Of a stretch of 64,000 nt of DNA, positions 11,245 to 22,979 are shown piece after piece; the stretch's first letter is position 1, and every line of letters starts with the position of its first letter. The stretch is taken from assembly GCA_963585895.1 (NCBI GenBank), contig OY757939.1, positions 30,915,930 to 30,979,929 on the forward strand, read 5' to 3'. The position numbers and the translations under genes were made by a program. This DNA is from Sepioteuthis lessoniana (taxonomy: Eukaryota; Mollusca; Cephalopoda; Myopsida; Loliginidae). The notes under the pieces are model-generated. The model ran no database searches. It was not told the DNA's origin and was given only the letters and a program-made list of their open reading frames with translations.

Positions 11245-12585
11245 TATATACACAACTTTTTGTCTGTATTGTTAAAAGAATGGAAACAAATATTGCACCA
11301 TATACTTACCATTTGCTTGTGAATGTGTTGCATCTATTCTAACATTAATCTTAAACTTAAAATTGGTCGTTCTTCTTCAATTCCCCCACCCCAAGATTTC
11401 TGATATCCTCAAGAGACCATTTTATATTTTTGTTTCTGTATGTGTGTGTGTGTGTGTGAGATTTTTGTTTGTGTGTTTTTTTTTTGTTTTTTTTTTTTTT
11501 AAAGAAATGGGAAATGCCATTTTAAAAACCTATATTTTTATTCACCACCCACCCAACCCCCATTTTGAATCTTAAAAACTTTAAAAATCCTTATGGAAGC
11601 AAATTATTTTTGTTTTTTCTTAGCCAGATCTTTTAAAGATTTTTCTATCAACTCAGTTGGATTTAATTACAATTGTCCAGCTTTTTATTTATTACCATTG
11701 ATGTTAATTCATTTTCTTAATATTTTAGCTTTAAACCTTTTTCCAAGATAGTTTGACTAAAGAATTCTTTAAGCATTTGTGTCAGGATATCATGTGATTT
11801 ACATGTGAAAGAAGGAGATAGTCATGCTTCTAGGAAAAAGGACATTGAACACTTCTGACTTAAAACAGAATAACTTACTGGATAGCATAACAGTAATTCC
11901 AATCTATATTAACCTTTTAGTGTATATAGCAACTAAAGTTGCCAAAATATACTTAATGCATGAGAGATAGATGCAACTTTAGTCTACATTACTTAAAAAT
12001 GTTGGGTCTTATGTGATATCCACTATTCTCTGAAAGTACCTCCTTAAAAAAAAAAAAAAAAATTCTAAAATTTGTAAACTCTTTAGTTTTTAGAAGTATC
12101 AACCCAAAAAATACTTGAAGTCTTGTGTGATATATCCACCTCCAACAAAATAGTGTACTGTAATTGTGAAATTCCAATAAATTTTTTGCAAACTTTATCT
12201 TATGGTCAAAAATTCCCCCACCCCATTAAATTTGTTGCCAAATGTGCTGCACCAAAGCTGTTAATTTTGTTTTTTTTTCTAGTAAAATCCTTTACATTTG
12301 GAAAAGTTTGTCTGCCTTCTCTAAACAGTAAAGATTTGATCTAGACTGATTGAATCTGTTATATATACTTATTTGACCTGGGGAAAGATGTTTTAGGGGT
12401 TTTTTTTCTTTGTTGTTGTGTTAATCATGAGAAAATTGATTCTCTGACAATAATCAATACATAACTAATTATACAGAACTTAGTTCAAAAGAAAAAAACT
12501 TAATCTATTAAAATAATTATTTGCATTTCATTAAACGATCTGGAGAGGTAAATAATTATATAGTATTATTGCTTAGCTAACCCTA
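11240..12585. other. No gene seen
   Basis: AT-rich, with a (TG)n and T-rich stretch at 11438-11500 and an A17 run at 12044-12061. Nothing coding is recognised. Confidence 0.55.
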
Positions 12586-12587
12586 AC

Positions 12588-12846
12588 CGGCTCATTGGTC
12601 TAGTGGTTAGTGTTTGCCAATAGTCTGGGAGACTGGGGTTCAATCTCAGGTCTAGTTCTACCAAAGACTTTAAAAATGGTACTTGATACCTCCTTGCTTA
12701 ACACTCAGCATTATAAGGTATGTATCAAGGGTAAAGTGGAGCAATCCTGGGAAAGGAGTAGCACCCTCCCCTACACCTTGATGTAGTAGCTATTAAAAAG
12801 GGAGCCTTTTGGTCACCCTCGACTATGGTCGCCAACTTTACTTATT
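12588..12846 (+). mobile_element. SINE-A copy 3, complete
   Basis: This is the best complete example. The pol III A box is TGGTCTAGTGGTTAG (12598 on) and the B box is GGTTCAATCTC. The body has CTCAGCATTATAAGG and GAAAGGAGTAGCACC, and the 3' end is CTCGACTATGGTCGCCAACT followed by TTACTTA. A tRNA-derived head plus unique body makes it a SINE, copied in trans by a LINE. Confidence 0.93.
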
Positions 12847-13048
12847 GCTTAGCTAAGATTAACAGTTAAGAGAAAACTGTTTAAATTGATAAATCTAAGT
12901 GGCACTCTCTTAAATATTTCTCTACATAATATATAAATTTTGTGTAACACTATAATCCAATTCCTTTCAATGTGTATATAGACTTCATTTCAAGATCACA
13001 TCATTTCAATAAATTCTTTAAAGTGCTTAAATTTGTACTTTCCACTTC

Positions 13049-13050
<2 letters not shown>

Positions 13051-13089
<39 letters not shown>
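13051..13089 (+). repeat. (TG)n
   Basis: About 19 TG units. Confidence 0.95.
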
Positions 13090-13090
<1 letters not shown>

Positions 13091-13198
13091 TGATTTAGCC
13101 CTTGTGGATGACTATACTTTCATTCACCTCCTCAGGTATCAGTATGGACCATTCTGGGAAGCCCTACTCAGCCATTGTCCTGTGGGACTATTTGCAGA

Positions 13199-13200
<2 letters not shown>

Positions 13201-13235
<35 letters not shown>
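13201..13235 (+). repeat. T35 homopolymer
   Basis: Pure T. A shorter A16-18 run lies 40 bp downstream. Confidence 0.98.
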
Positions 13236-13240
<5 letters not shown>

Positions 13241-14017
13241 TTAAGAATCTGAAACATTATCTAAAAATATTAAAAAAAAAAAAAAAAATCTTGTTGTATA
13301 ATTGGTGAAATATTGTGACTATAACAAGAACAAAGATGGGGATACTAGTTAATTACACCAGTGAATAACTTCTCCCGGCAATTCTTCAAAATTACCCCAT
13401 ATACATGTTCTAACCACTTTTCTTTTTTTTTTTTTTTTTTCGGTGGCAAGCAGTCTTCAATACCAAAACTGGGTGGTCTATTTTCTTCTGATCTTAAACA
13501 CATGGTACTTGACTTTGTAACAAGGATTTTAAAAACTTAATGACAAAAGTTTTTATGTAATTTTTTGTTATATATATATATGAGAGAGAGAGAGTAAATG
13601 GAATTAAAGATAGCAAAAAAACTGTCAAAAACAAAGATGTTAAAAAAACAAATTTTAAGTATTTATTTCCACTTAATTTATATTAATTATAATAGAAGTT
13701 TATTTTAAATTTAACTAATTATATTTAGTCATAATTAAGGAACAATATTTCACTTCAGAGACTATAGTAATATTTTCAGAATCTTTTAATTCTTTAAATG
13801 GTGATAAGCATAATTTCATTCTATTTCAGCTTCCTAACAAATTACTGTTACAACCTCAGACAGTTTAAGCATCCCAAATTGCCTAATCAGATCAAAAATG
13901 GCAATAGTATTAAAATTTTAAGATTAAATTGGGTGATTTCAGAAGACAATGGTAAGCAAAATAATTTAAGAGGACATTTTTGGGAACTGTCAGATGAATT
14001 ACTTTACAGAATTTGAT

Positions 14018-14022
<5 letters not shown>

Positions 14023-14088
<66 letters not shown>
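14023..14088. repeat. (TA)n
   Basis: About 33 TA units, translating spuriously as YIYIY. Confidence 0.97.
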
Positions 14089-14090
<2 letters not shown>

Positions 14091-14279
14091 TATTGTTTTA
14101 ATTGGTTGATGTGAGAAGATAGGAAAAAACAAACAAAAAAAAAAGATGCCCAAGGAAGCATTAAAGAAAAAAAAAACAAGTAAATGTATGATATAAAATT
14201 GCATCTTTCATAAGGCAATGCTAATTTTGGAAGCTGTACCTATATTGATCTGTGTTAGATGAACATTTACTGTAATCCA

Positions 14280-14780
14280 GCTATGGTATTAATCATTCCT
14301 GATACAAATAATTTACATGTAGATGATATCAAGTATTCCTAATACAAATATTGCAAACAATTATGCTTTCAAGTAACTAATAGTAATTCTTATTAAACAA
14401 TTATAGATTCAAGTAACTATTCTTAATACAAATAATTTATGTTGATATATCAATTATTCATATCTTATACAAATAATTTGCAAATAGATTTGACCCATTG
14501 TTAGGGCTTGAACAGGTACTACCACTCCAGGTCAAAGTGGATCTGGTAGTAATGACAAAGGGGTTACTCCAAATTCTTCAGAGCTTTCTGATAGTCTTTT
14601 TTATATTCTGAATCCAAGATGGAAGAGACTAATGGATACTTGAAAATTAGAAACTACTGGCTTGAACTTGTGAAAATCCTATTGTTGCAGAGAACTGGAG
14701 CCTCACCACCTGACGCAATTTAGTACCATACTTAGAACATCTCTTTTCATAAGGGCCTTAACTCATCTGCAGGGAATAGA
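14280..14780 (-). mobile_element. SINE-C copy with ~100 bp insertion
   Basis: Body ATACAAATAATTTACATG, AGGTACTACCACTCCAGG, GAGCTTTCTGATAGTC. A foreign ~100 bp (about 14595-14690) follows, then AACTGGAGCCTCACCACCTG and TCATCTGCAGGGAATAG. Confidence 0.82.
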
Positions 14781-14814
14781 CAGACTTCTCATAACCATCC
14801 CTCTCCAAGTCTGC

Positions 14815-14975
14815 TTTTGAATTCAGTTTTTCTTTTCCTAGATTGGTTGTTATACCAAGGTTAAATCTTAGTCTGACCTACTATTTACTGATAGCTGGAC
14901 TGAGAATTGCAAGATTCATGCCTTTTCCAAGACTATTAGCATTATATGAAATGCAAATAGCCTCTTTGAAGATAA
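14815..14975 (-). mobile_element. SINE-B copy, partial
   Basis: In reverse: TTGAATTCAGTTTTTCTTTT, GGTTGTTATACCAAGG, ACTATTTACTGATAGCTGG and TTCATGCCTTTTCC. The tRNA-like head is missing. Confidence 0.8.
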
Positions 14976-14999
14976 GTTACACCTTGAACCCTCTTTTCT

Positions 15000-16284
15000 C
15001 TGCAGGGGAATTGTCTGTGTATTCTAATCCTAGTTGACAAGGTGTGGTAAATTCAAGAGGTAGCAGATACAAGATTGTATCCTAGAAAATTAATATCGTA
15101 CACTAGTAACACCCTCATATCTCTCTATTTGGGTAATCCTATTATTTGTTTACTTAGAGGTAAGGAAAATATAAGTCCCTGTTCACTAATATTAGCATTA
15201 GTTTATCATGGATATACAGTACTTGCATTGTAGACGACAAAAAGACAAGATTAATTTGTTTATACATGTGTGTGTGTGTGTGTGTGTGGTACTAAAAGAA
15301 AGAATATACAAACATGTCCCACCAACTAGAAAAAAAAAAAATATATATATAGTTCCATAAACAAGCAGTATGTGAAAGGGGACAAAGATGTAAAAAGCTT
15401 TATGTGAATCTGTAAACCTGCAACTTTTTTTCCTGTTAAAAAAAAAAGCAAAGAGCTCCTCCTGGTAGTGAAACCCCAACTCATGGGTTTTATATCTTAA
15501 AATATTGTGATATTTGCATGACACTTTCATGTATTTCAACTAACACTGTAATAATTCTACTGATTTTGTGGCTATTTTAGATTTTATTGTTTGTATGTTT
15601 GTATAAGACACTTATCATGATAATAAATCTCTGCACCTGTTTTGTTTGTTTCAAGATAGTTTAGTACAAACTTTCCTATCATAAAGTACTCCTAAATTTT
15701 CCTAGTAATGAAAGCAAAATTGGTTTAGTAGAGAGGCAAGGAACTCTGGTGTGTGTATGCATGTGTTCATAGACAACTCAAAGAGACTTATGATAGTGGA
15801 TGCATTTTGAGTGAGGTCTAAGGAAATGGTAAGGAAGGTGAGGCATATGCATGCTTGCAGGTATGCACATGTCATTATATAAAGCAAAGATTTTGATTAA
15901 ATGATATAATTGTTAATTTCCTTAACTTTTTGTTTATTGTATAAAGAAAAGCAAAACAATTGAGGTATTGAAGCCCAATTATATTGAAAATAAGTGATGC
16001 ATTCAAAGATCCTGTCAGGTTGCCATGTTCAAAGAATTCATCTCTGATAAATTTGTCTACAAGTAAACATTAACTCCTGCCAATTTCTTTGGCAAATGAA
16101 TCTTGAAAAATAGTTTGTAATCTTAAATTTCCTTTTTAATCAATCTGGTAAGAGTTGATGGAAATATACCTATTTAATCAAATTTCTGATCATGTTGATA
16201 ATTTTGCTTAAAATAGGTTTTTTTGTTTTTTTTTTCCCCATCTATTTCATCAAAACATATCTGCTTTTAGCTACTTATGCAATT
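15000..16284. other. No gene seen
   Basis: AT-rich, (TG)n at 15268-15288 and a short TATA stretch at 15340. Open frames on both strands lack recognisable motifs. Confidence 0.55.
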
Positions 16285-16286
16285 TA

Positions 16287-17467
16287 TGAGGTGTATACGA
16301 TAAGTTTCCAGACCTTTTTCGTCTTGGCACTTTTATTGATAGAACACACATGAAACTCTAGTCCCCTTCGAAGTAATCTCCTGCAATGCACTTGTTGTAC
16401 TGTTCCAATAACTTCTGGAAGGCCCTCTGGAAGTCCTCTTGTGAGAGTGTCAATGACCTTCGTCACAGCCTCTTTCACCTACTCAATTGTCTCATAACGA
16501 CAGCCTGCGAGCTTAGGGAATAAGCAAAAATCACAGGGAGCAAGGTCTGGACTACAGGGAGGTTGAGGAACTGTGTTGATATTATTTACCAACCCCTCCG
16601 CTCGGGCAGGATATGACACAAGGTCAATTTTTAAGCGGGGTTTAACAGGTTTGAATTCAGAGTTTTCCTTCTCCTAGACTAGTTGCCTAACCAAGGCTGA
16701 AGAACCTAGTCTGTCCTACTATTTACCCATAGCTGGAGGGAGAATAATTGGATTCATACCTTTCCCAAGGGTATTAATGCTATGTGAAATGCAATCAGTC
16801 TCGTCCAGGATTTGAACTCGTGTCGCCGTGTCCATTTTCTACGATGATAACGACTACACCACGGGCACCTGATACCCATCTTGGTCAAATAGTCTGTGAC
16901 AAGGATGGAGTTGTGGACTGGTGCATTGTCCTGGTGGAAATACCACTGACCCGATTTGAAGAGTGCTGGCCTCGTCCCTAGGAATCTCTTCCTGTTCTCC
17001 CTTAAAATCTCAACATAGTAAACCTAACACTTACCCTTTGGCCAATCAACTGTGGTGTATTGACTTCCTTACTCCTCCCACACCTCTCATCATCCCTCAC
17101 AGACTCCCTGCTTTCCTTGAATCTCTTATGCCACTCAAAAACTAATGCTCGATCCATGCAAGATGCTCGAAAATCAGTCTGAAGCACTCCATATGTTTCA
17201 GTAGCATTTTTTCCAAGTTTACAACAGAATTTTATTGCATATCAATCTTCTAAAGTGTCAGATTGCATTTTTGAAATTCACCAGCTTTGCCAATCAGGCT
17301 TTTGTAGAGTGTATTCCAATTCCTGCTGTAGCTGTTCATTTGAACGTGAAATCATAAAAATTGGTCAGTCATCTCATAAGATGTATAGCAATCACATACT
17401 GAATTGCCAAGAGTCTACAACGATTTAAAATACAAAAAATGTCTGGAAACTTATCGTATGCACTTCG
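16287..17467 (-). mobile_element. Mariner transposon 1, both terminal inverted repeats, with nested SINE
   Basis: The ends are inverted copies. The left end carries ATACGATAAGTTTCCAGAC after YGARGTGY, and the right end is its reverse complement. Each end is flanked by TA (16285-16286 and 17468-17469), the mariner/Tc1 target duplication. Minus-strand reading gives mariner transposase pieces. Near 17185-17000 is an N-terminal helix-turn-helix region (R-A-S-C-M-D-R-A-L-V-F-E-W-H-K-R-F, then R-D-D-E-R-C-G-R). Near 16560-16330 is the C-terminal block S-P-D-L-A-P-C-D-F-C-L-F-P-K-L. Frameshifts and a stop (E-stop-V-K-E-A-V) interrupt it. Without the ~297 bp nested SINE-B (16573-16869) the element is only ~880 bp against ~1.3 kb for a full mariner, so the middle, with the first catalytic D region, is largely deleted. 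It cannot be autonomous. Confidence 0.9.
16573..16869 (-). mobile_element. SINE-B copy nested in mariner 1, complete
   Basis: Complete in reverse from ATTATTTACCAACCCCTCCG to CTACACCACGGGCACC, close to consensus and thus young. TGAT is found at both junctions (16570 and 16870) and may be part of the target duplication. Mariner sequence resumes with GATACCCATCTTGGTC. Confidence 0.93.
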
Positions 17468-17607
17468 TAGATATGATAGAGGTAAAAAAAGTAGTTGAGT
17501 CAAGATTATACAATAAAATTAAAATGATTGCAGGTTGTCTTCTTTTTTGGCTCGAGAGAGCCATCCCAAGTTAGTCATGTCATATACATGGAGTGGTCTG
17601 TTTTTCT

Positions 17608-17887
17608 GGAGGTGCCTGTAGTGTAATTGTAGGAAATGAACTCAGCGACCAGAGTTCAAATCCTGTACAAGCCTGATAACATTGTGCATAGCACTAATAC
17701 TCTTGGGAAAGGTATGAATCCAATTTTTCTCCTTCCAGCTATAGGTAAATATAAGGGTAGACTGGGTTCTTTAGCCTTGGTTAGGCAACCAGTCTAGAAG
17801 AAGGAAAACTGAATTCAAACCTCTTAAACTCTGCTTAAAAATTGATCTGGTGTCACATCCTGCCCATACAGAAGGGTTGGTAAATAC
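17608..17887 (+). mobile_element. SINE-B copy, complete but short A box
   Basis: GGAGGTGCCTGTAGTGTAAT then a ~9 bp deletion in the head, B box GAGTTCAAATCCTG, core GGGAAAGGTATGAATCC, and end CAGAAGGGTTGGTAAATA. It starts ~140 bp after the right end of mariner 1. Confidence 0.9.
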
Positions 17888-18257
17888 ATTCACGTGGATT
17901 AACCTCAAGATACTAACCCTATTAGGTGCCAAGTTCAAACTCTTATGTCTGGATTGGTGCGCACTTAAGGTTGGATCTTTTTCCTGGAGTGGAACTTAGA
18001 CTACTATCTCAATATCTCCCTACAATAATCCCAAACACAATGAGTTGGAACAAACCTTTTTGTTTGGGTGAGTATTGTTTTTTTTGTTTTTTTTTCTAAA
18101 CAAGTTTTTATGTATCTCATCCTCCATGGCGTAAGCAGTTTTACAGTAGAAGGTAGATGATAGTGACCATATTACCAGAGATATATTTCTTACCAGTCAA
18201 CATGACTTAAAAAAAAAAAAAAGATTTATGATTACAAATAAAGTTTCATCTTGTGAT

Positions 18258-18259
<2 letters not shown>

Positions 18260-18289
<30 letters not shown>
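18260..18289 (+). repeat. T30 homopolymer
   Basis: Pure T directly before the SINE-D core at 18296. Confidence 0.98.
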
Positions 18290-18295
18290 CCTGCT

Positions 18296-18432
18296 AATTC
18301 TCCCTTGGAAAAGGCATGAACCTCCTTATCTCTTTAGGTTAAATTGTACCACTACTATTTTTCTACAAGAATATCTTTGGCATTAAATAGCCAACCAAGA
18401 TTGATATGCTATTAAACAAATAAATCAAACCC
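18296..18432 (+). mobile_element. SINE-D 3' part
   Basis: Core CTTGGAAAAGGCATGAACC, then ACAAGAATATCTTTGGCATT and the stem-loop tail ATAGCCAACCAAGATTGATA ending in ATTAAACAAATAAATC. The tRNA-like head is missing and a T30 tract precedes it. Confidence 0.85.
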
Positions 18433-18769
18433 ATTTAAACTTTTTATGAATCAGATTTTAAAAATGTTCTAATTATAATGAAATTATTGTAAAGAAACAC
18501 ATCAAAATGAATAGTAAATGCATTGAAACATCCATTTAACCTTTTATTACTGTAAATATGAATTTTATCAATGCAAAGTATACATTAAATTAACCAAAAT
18601 GTAAGTATTTAATGAGACTTGTATAATTTTTTTTTTTTTTTTTTTACTGTCATCAAATGAGGGCATTGGATTATAATTGGTTAAGAACAGAATAACTTAG
18701 TAAATAACAAGGTATTACTCTTACAACTGACTGACTATACAGTTTATTTGTTTGTTCACTGGTATTGTG

Positions 18770-19030
18770 TATTATTTAATGGAGGGCTATAGATGGTTTG
18801 GTTTCTTTGTTTAATGGCATATCAACCTTTGTAGGTTATTTAATGCCAAAGCCATTCTCCTTGAAGAACAGTAGAGGTACTATTTAATGCATAGCTGGGA
18901 GGATAAAGGGGTTCATACCTTTCCCAAGGGTATTTGCCCGAAAGTGAACGTAATAGTGCGACTGGAGTACGAACTCGCTTACTATGATTCCACAGTCCAT
19001 CGCTTTAACCATTACACCATAAGGACACCT
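18770..19030 (-). mobile_element. SINE-D reference copy, complete
   Basis: In reverse order it contains the tail (TGGCATTAAATAACC, ACAA, AGGTTGATATGCCATTAAAC), the core (CCCTTGGGAAAGGTATGAAC and CCCAGCTATGCATTAAATAG, shared with SINE-B), and a tRNA-like head with A box (TGGTGTAATGGTTAAAG) and B box (GAGTTCGTACTCC). It therefore joins B-like and C-like modules in one element. Confidence 0.9.
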
Positions 19031-19532
19031 CCAGATTGGTCAGAGTAGTTGCAACAAAAAACAAATATGAGAGAAATTAGCCAAAGATTAATAATGGTTG
19101 ATAGTGCCTCATCTAATGAAGAAAATTAAAGATATTATTACCTTCTACAAATGACCAGAGACTGAAAGTCTGTAAGTTTCAACTCGAATAAGTTTGAAAG
19201 AAATATGACAAAAGTCTAAAATAAATAACAGCTTCTGGCAAAACTCCCTTCTGATTGTCTGGGTTGATATGATGAAAAGCAACCAAAATTAAAATGAATT
19301 ACCAGTGAGAAATCCATGACTGACAATGTTTCATCTAATAAAAAAAGTTCTTTCAAAGAACTTCAGAATTACCAAATTTGGGTCGCTGCCAAGTCCTCAT
19401 GGTTTGTAAGAAATGTTTCTGATTAGTGATTCATATTACAACAAATGCTTCAATAAACACAATGAGATAATGTTGCTTTGCAATATGAACTCCCAACTTT
19501 TGATAAAATATGGTGTATTTTTTAAATGCTCT

Positions 19533-19538
<6 letters not shown>

Positions 19539-19618
<80 letters not shown>
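19539..19618. repeat. (TA)n, 80 bp
   Basis: The longest TA tract in the window, about 40 units without interruption. Confidence 0.97.
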
Positions 19619-19620
<2 letters not shown>

Positions 19621-19935
19621 AACACTGATAAAATTCCAGTGTTCATTGCCAGATGAAGGTATTGAAAATTGTCAAACCACTAAGAATTATTTAGATAGTT
19701 CTCTGAATGCAAAAAAATATTCAGCATTTTGTATTGAATAAAAACTAGCATAGTTCTTGTCATTCCTGATAGGATTTTGCTAATGATCCATGTAGTATCT
19801 GTTCACATACGAAATCTCATGTTTAAAGTGTGTATGTATATAATGTGCTTGGTGGGGTGGTTAAAGCTCTGTAGCTGTTGGTTAATAATCAAATTATTGA
19901 GAAAATTTAAAGGTTTATTTAAATGGCCTATCATA

Positions 19936-20190
19936 AGTAAAGTTGGCAATCGGAGTCGAGGGTGACCTGAAGGCTCCCTTTTCAGTAGCTATTACACCAA
20001 GGTGTAGGGGAGGGTGCTCTCCTTTTCCTGGATTGATCCGCTTTACCCTTGATCAATACCTTATAATGCTGAGTGTTAAGCAAGGAGACATAAAATACCA
20101 TTTTTTGAGTCTTTGGTATGACTCTACCTAGGATTGAACCCTGGTCTTCGGGCCATTGGTGAACACTCTACTCATTAGGCCAATCTGGCC
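19936..20190 (-). mobile_element. SINE-A copy 4, complete
   Basis: Full length in reverse, from AGTAAAGTTGGCAATCGGAG to AGGCCAATCTGGCC, with both the tail (GGTGACCTGAAGG) and the B box complement (GGATTGAACCC) readable. Confidence 0.92.
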
Positions 20191-20469
20191 ATGCAAACCA
20201 AATTAGTTAAGTAGATTCTAAAGGGTAACCTAAAGGTAATTAGATGTACTATGTCTTAGTAAAATAAACAAAAGAATTTAGAAGTATATTAGAGTATGGA
20301 AATGAATTATAGAATGATTTTTGAAACTTTTAGTCTGATTAGTCCAATTTTTGAAAACATAAATTTAAATTTTCATGATTAGCTCTATTATTAAAGCAAT
20401 TTTTCATTAATATAAGTAAACAAGAAAAGAAATGACTAAGAATCTATGATTTGCTTAATGTCAAAACCA

Positions 20470-20723
20470 AGCCAAAACAAACTTCCAAAATAATTTTTTT
20501 ATGGCCTCCATCAAGCCCAGATCTTGACCCCCTTGATTGTGCTATATGGGGCATTTTAGAAAACAAAACAAATACAACTTCCCATCCAAATATTGGTTCA
20601 CTTAAGATTGCTATTGAGGAGGAATGGAATAAAATGCCTGAAGAATTTATTTTGAAGACTTGCAAGTTGTTTCAAAGGTGTGTTAATACAATAATTGAAA
20701 AAAATGATGTCCATATTGAGTAA
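20470..20723 (+). pseudogene. Mariner transposase C-terminal fragment
   Basis: About 85 residues end in a stop at 20721-20723. They contain W-P-P-S-S-P-D-L-D-P-L-D-C-A-I-W-G, the third catalytic block of a Tc1/mariner transposase, followed by E-N-K-T-N and a tail ending N-D-V-H-I-E. The residues after the block match the C-terminus of a widespread invertebrate mariner group different from the two mariners elsewhere in this window. Nothing upstream of about 20465 continues the protein and no inverted ends were found, so it is a 5'-truncated fragment. A TGACGTCA palindrome lies 230 bp downstream. Confidence 0.85.
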
Positions 20724-20724
20724 A

Positions 20725-21117
20725 TTTACTATCTTGTTTTTGTTGTTTTTTGGGGGGTTTTCTTTAAAAAAATTTTTTTTTGTCATTTATTATACTAGAA
20801 TATTCCTAATTTTGCTTCTGCATCCTGTATGGAACAAATTACTTACTTTAACTATTCTATGTAATGTTATTCCCTCTCCTGGGACAATGCTGAGTTGCCC
20901 TTCAAGTGAAAAAGTAAATAATTCTTTCCCAGCTGTTACAGCTATAGACAATGACGTCATCATGTAGAAAACTAACACAGAAATTAGTTTGAATTGCAAG
21001 ACAAAATAGGAAATATTAACAAAAAAATTATTTAATTTTGTGAGGTTTTCATCCATAGAAAGAGTAGATTCTTATTCTTAATCTATTGATAAAATTCTGG
21101 GTATTTTTTGGGGGGGA

Positions 21118-21154
<37 letters not shown>

Positions 21155-21760
21155 AGTAACATTTAATTTATATTACTTTATAGTAATATAAGTTATATTT
21201 AGCTTTTTGTAGTAATCATCTATATTTAATTTCCATGTTAAAAATGGCTGGAATCACCTAAAAGTATTTGAAACTCTGAATTGTTGGGATGACTTCTATA
21301 GTTGTGACTGGTTATAAATTCACTGGTTTATATTCCATGGCTCATAAACAAGAATTTTTCAACCCAGCATATATACATTTCAGTTTGCTTAAAAAGAAAT
21401 CTTATTTCCAATGTTCCTGTCAACAAAACTATTAACATTATTTGTAACAGTGTACAAACCTGTCTCTCTACTAACCTCAAATTGAAAAAAAATAAAAATA
21501 AAGACATAACTACCAATAAGGACAAGGAAGTTCTAAATGTACTAAAACTTAAATTACCTCTCTTTCTTGGAATTATATCATCTGGACAGGTTCTTTTTCA
21601 TTTGAATCCTGACCATTTCATAAATAAGTCATCTTTCATTTTTTGCTGACTAAATGGCATTGTTTTTTATACACAAATCAGGATGAGCAAAAATACAAAT
21701 CAAATATAGCTGTGAACACTAAACATTTACCATATTGAAATATAACACATTAATATTTTA
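20725..21760. other. No gene seen
   Basis: Follows the mariner fragment. Contains TGACGTCA at 20953-20960 and T28 at 21124-21151. No coding recognised. Confidence 0.5.
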
Positions 21761-21763
21761 TCA

Positions 21764-22012
21764 TTGGTCAAGTGGGTAGTGTTCACCAATGGTCCGGGAG
21801 ACCGGGGTTCAATCCCAGGTCAGGTCATACCAAAGACTTTAAAAATGGCACTTGATACCTCTTTGCTTAACACTCAGCATTATAAGGTATCAAGGATAAA
21901 GTAGAGCAATCCAGGGAAAGGAGTAGTGCCCTCCCCTACACTTAGGTGTATTAGCTATTGAAAAGGGAGCCTTTGAGTCACCCTTGACTACAGTCAGCAA
22001 CTTTGCTTACTT
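21764..22012 (+). mobile_element. SINE-A copy 5, complete
   Basis: A box TTGGTCAAGTGGGTAG, B box GGTTCAATCCCAGG, body and 3' end CAGCAACTTTGCTTAC. The B box is close to consensus, so this is a fairly young copy. An ~8 bp deletion follows TATAAGGTAT. Confidence 0.92.
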
Positions 22013-22206
22013 TTTTATTTTCAAGAAGCTAATATGTAACCCATCTTAAAGAATGGGTACCTATGAGGTGTCGCACGAGTCCCAGAAACTCGGTCTCAAC
22101 CTCACTTGCCTCTGCTCTTTGAACACTAGAGATATATCTCTGTCCCTGCTATGAAATGGAAAAGCCATATGGCCATTTTATTTTCTCCCATCAAGTAAGT
22201 CTGTTT

Positions 22207-22210
<4 letters not shown>

Positions 22211-22253
<43 letters not shown>
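22211..22253 (+). repeat. T43 homopolymer
   Basis: Pure T. Confidence 0.98.
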
Positions 22254-22254
<1 letters not shown>

Positions 22255-22529
22255 TACCTTCTACATACCACTTGCTCATGGAACTATATGTGCATATTCT
22301 TATCTGTTCAGACATATTCATATATTCATTCTTTTTAATACCACTGGTATGTATATTGTATTTTAAAGTTGTTGTTGTTTTTTTTTTTTCTTGTTTTTTT
22401 TTCTTTTGTGTTCATTTCTTTTGTGTATATCACAGATATGTTAATATTGGTCCTTAGAGACTTTACTAAATATATTCTTCTGCACGCCAATATTGTGTGT
22501 ATAACTATAACCCTGTAAAATCATTGCTC

Positions 22530-22970
22530 TTGAGATGTCCTATAGACAACATCTAGTGTCCGTTCAAAGCTGATGAATGCAGGTTTTTAATGATCAGCCA
22601 ACACAGGTGTGTCCTTGTGCAGAAATTCATAGAATGTTGCTCATGAGATTATCCTTACTTCACCAGTAGTGCCCAATGACATCTAACCTGGTTGGTTTGA
22701 GATGGGAGGTAAGTGGCTATGCAGCTGTTTTGTAGGGTGGTTCCAGGATTTGTTCAAAACGGCGCATAGCATCATGGTGTAATTCTCATCTAGTTTTTCT
22801 CCAAGCATTTCCTTAAAGTCAGTGGTGCAACCATATAATAGTACTGACACAGTTACAGCTTGAAAGAATAGCAACACATTTAAATTTGCAACTGAATAAT
22901 TTTGTTGGGATCTGCACTTGTGCTGAACATTTTTTATGAAATATTTGATATAGGGATTTTTAATTATCAA
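22530..22970 (-). mobile_element. RTE-type LINE 3' fragment, decayed
   Basis: Minus-strand reading gives S-V-L-L-Y-G-C-T-T, then E-K-L-D-E-N-Y-T-M-M-L and A-V-L-N-K-S-W, then P-T-K-Q-L-H-S-H-L-P-P-I-S. This is the stretch that normally precedes the H-A-G-x-C-W block seen at 6834. Further along (22680-22530) the DNA still aligns with the D-V-L-L-W-T-P region but frameshifts remove the frame. It is the same family as the copies at 6818, 26470 and 41717. Confidence 0.8.
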
Positions 22971-22979
22971 ATGTTAATT

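Larger units (their letters stand above)
12850..14275. other. No gene seen; microsatellites only
   Basis: Holds (TG)n, T35, T18, a short (GA)n at 13581 and a long (TA)n. No repeat family copy or exon is recognised. Confidence 0.55.

Noticed and set aside
12588..12670. tRNA gene
   Set aside because: A and B boxes are present but no cloverleaf with paired acceptor arms; it is the head of a SINE.
14022..14204. Open frames reading YIYIYI over TA tracts (also 19413-19741, 38524-38770, 41559-41747)
   Set aside because: They are translations of microsatellites on both strands, with no codon bias, domain or splice context.
17930..18060. Possible extra SINE (AAGTTCAAACTCTTATGTC resembles a B box)
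   Set aside because: No A box at the right distance and no second copy in the window.
22060..22200. Possible exon ending at CAA|GTAAGTCTG near 22195
   Set aside because: Only a donor-like string; no acceptor, frame or homology supports it.
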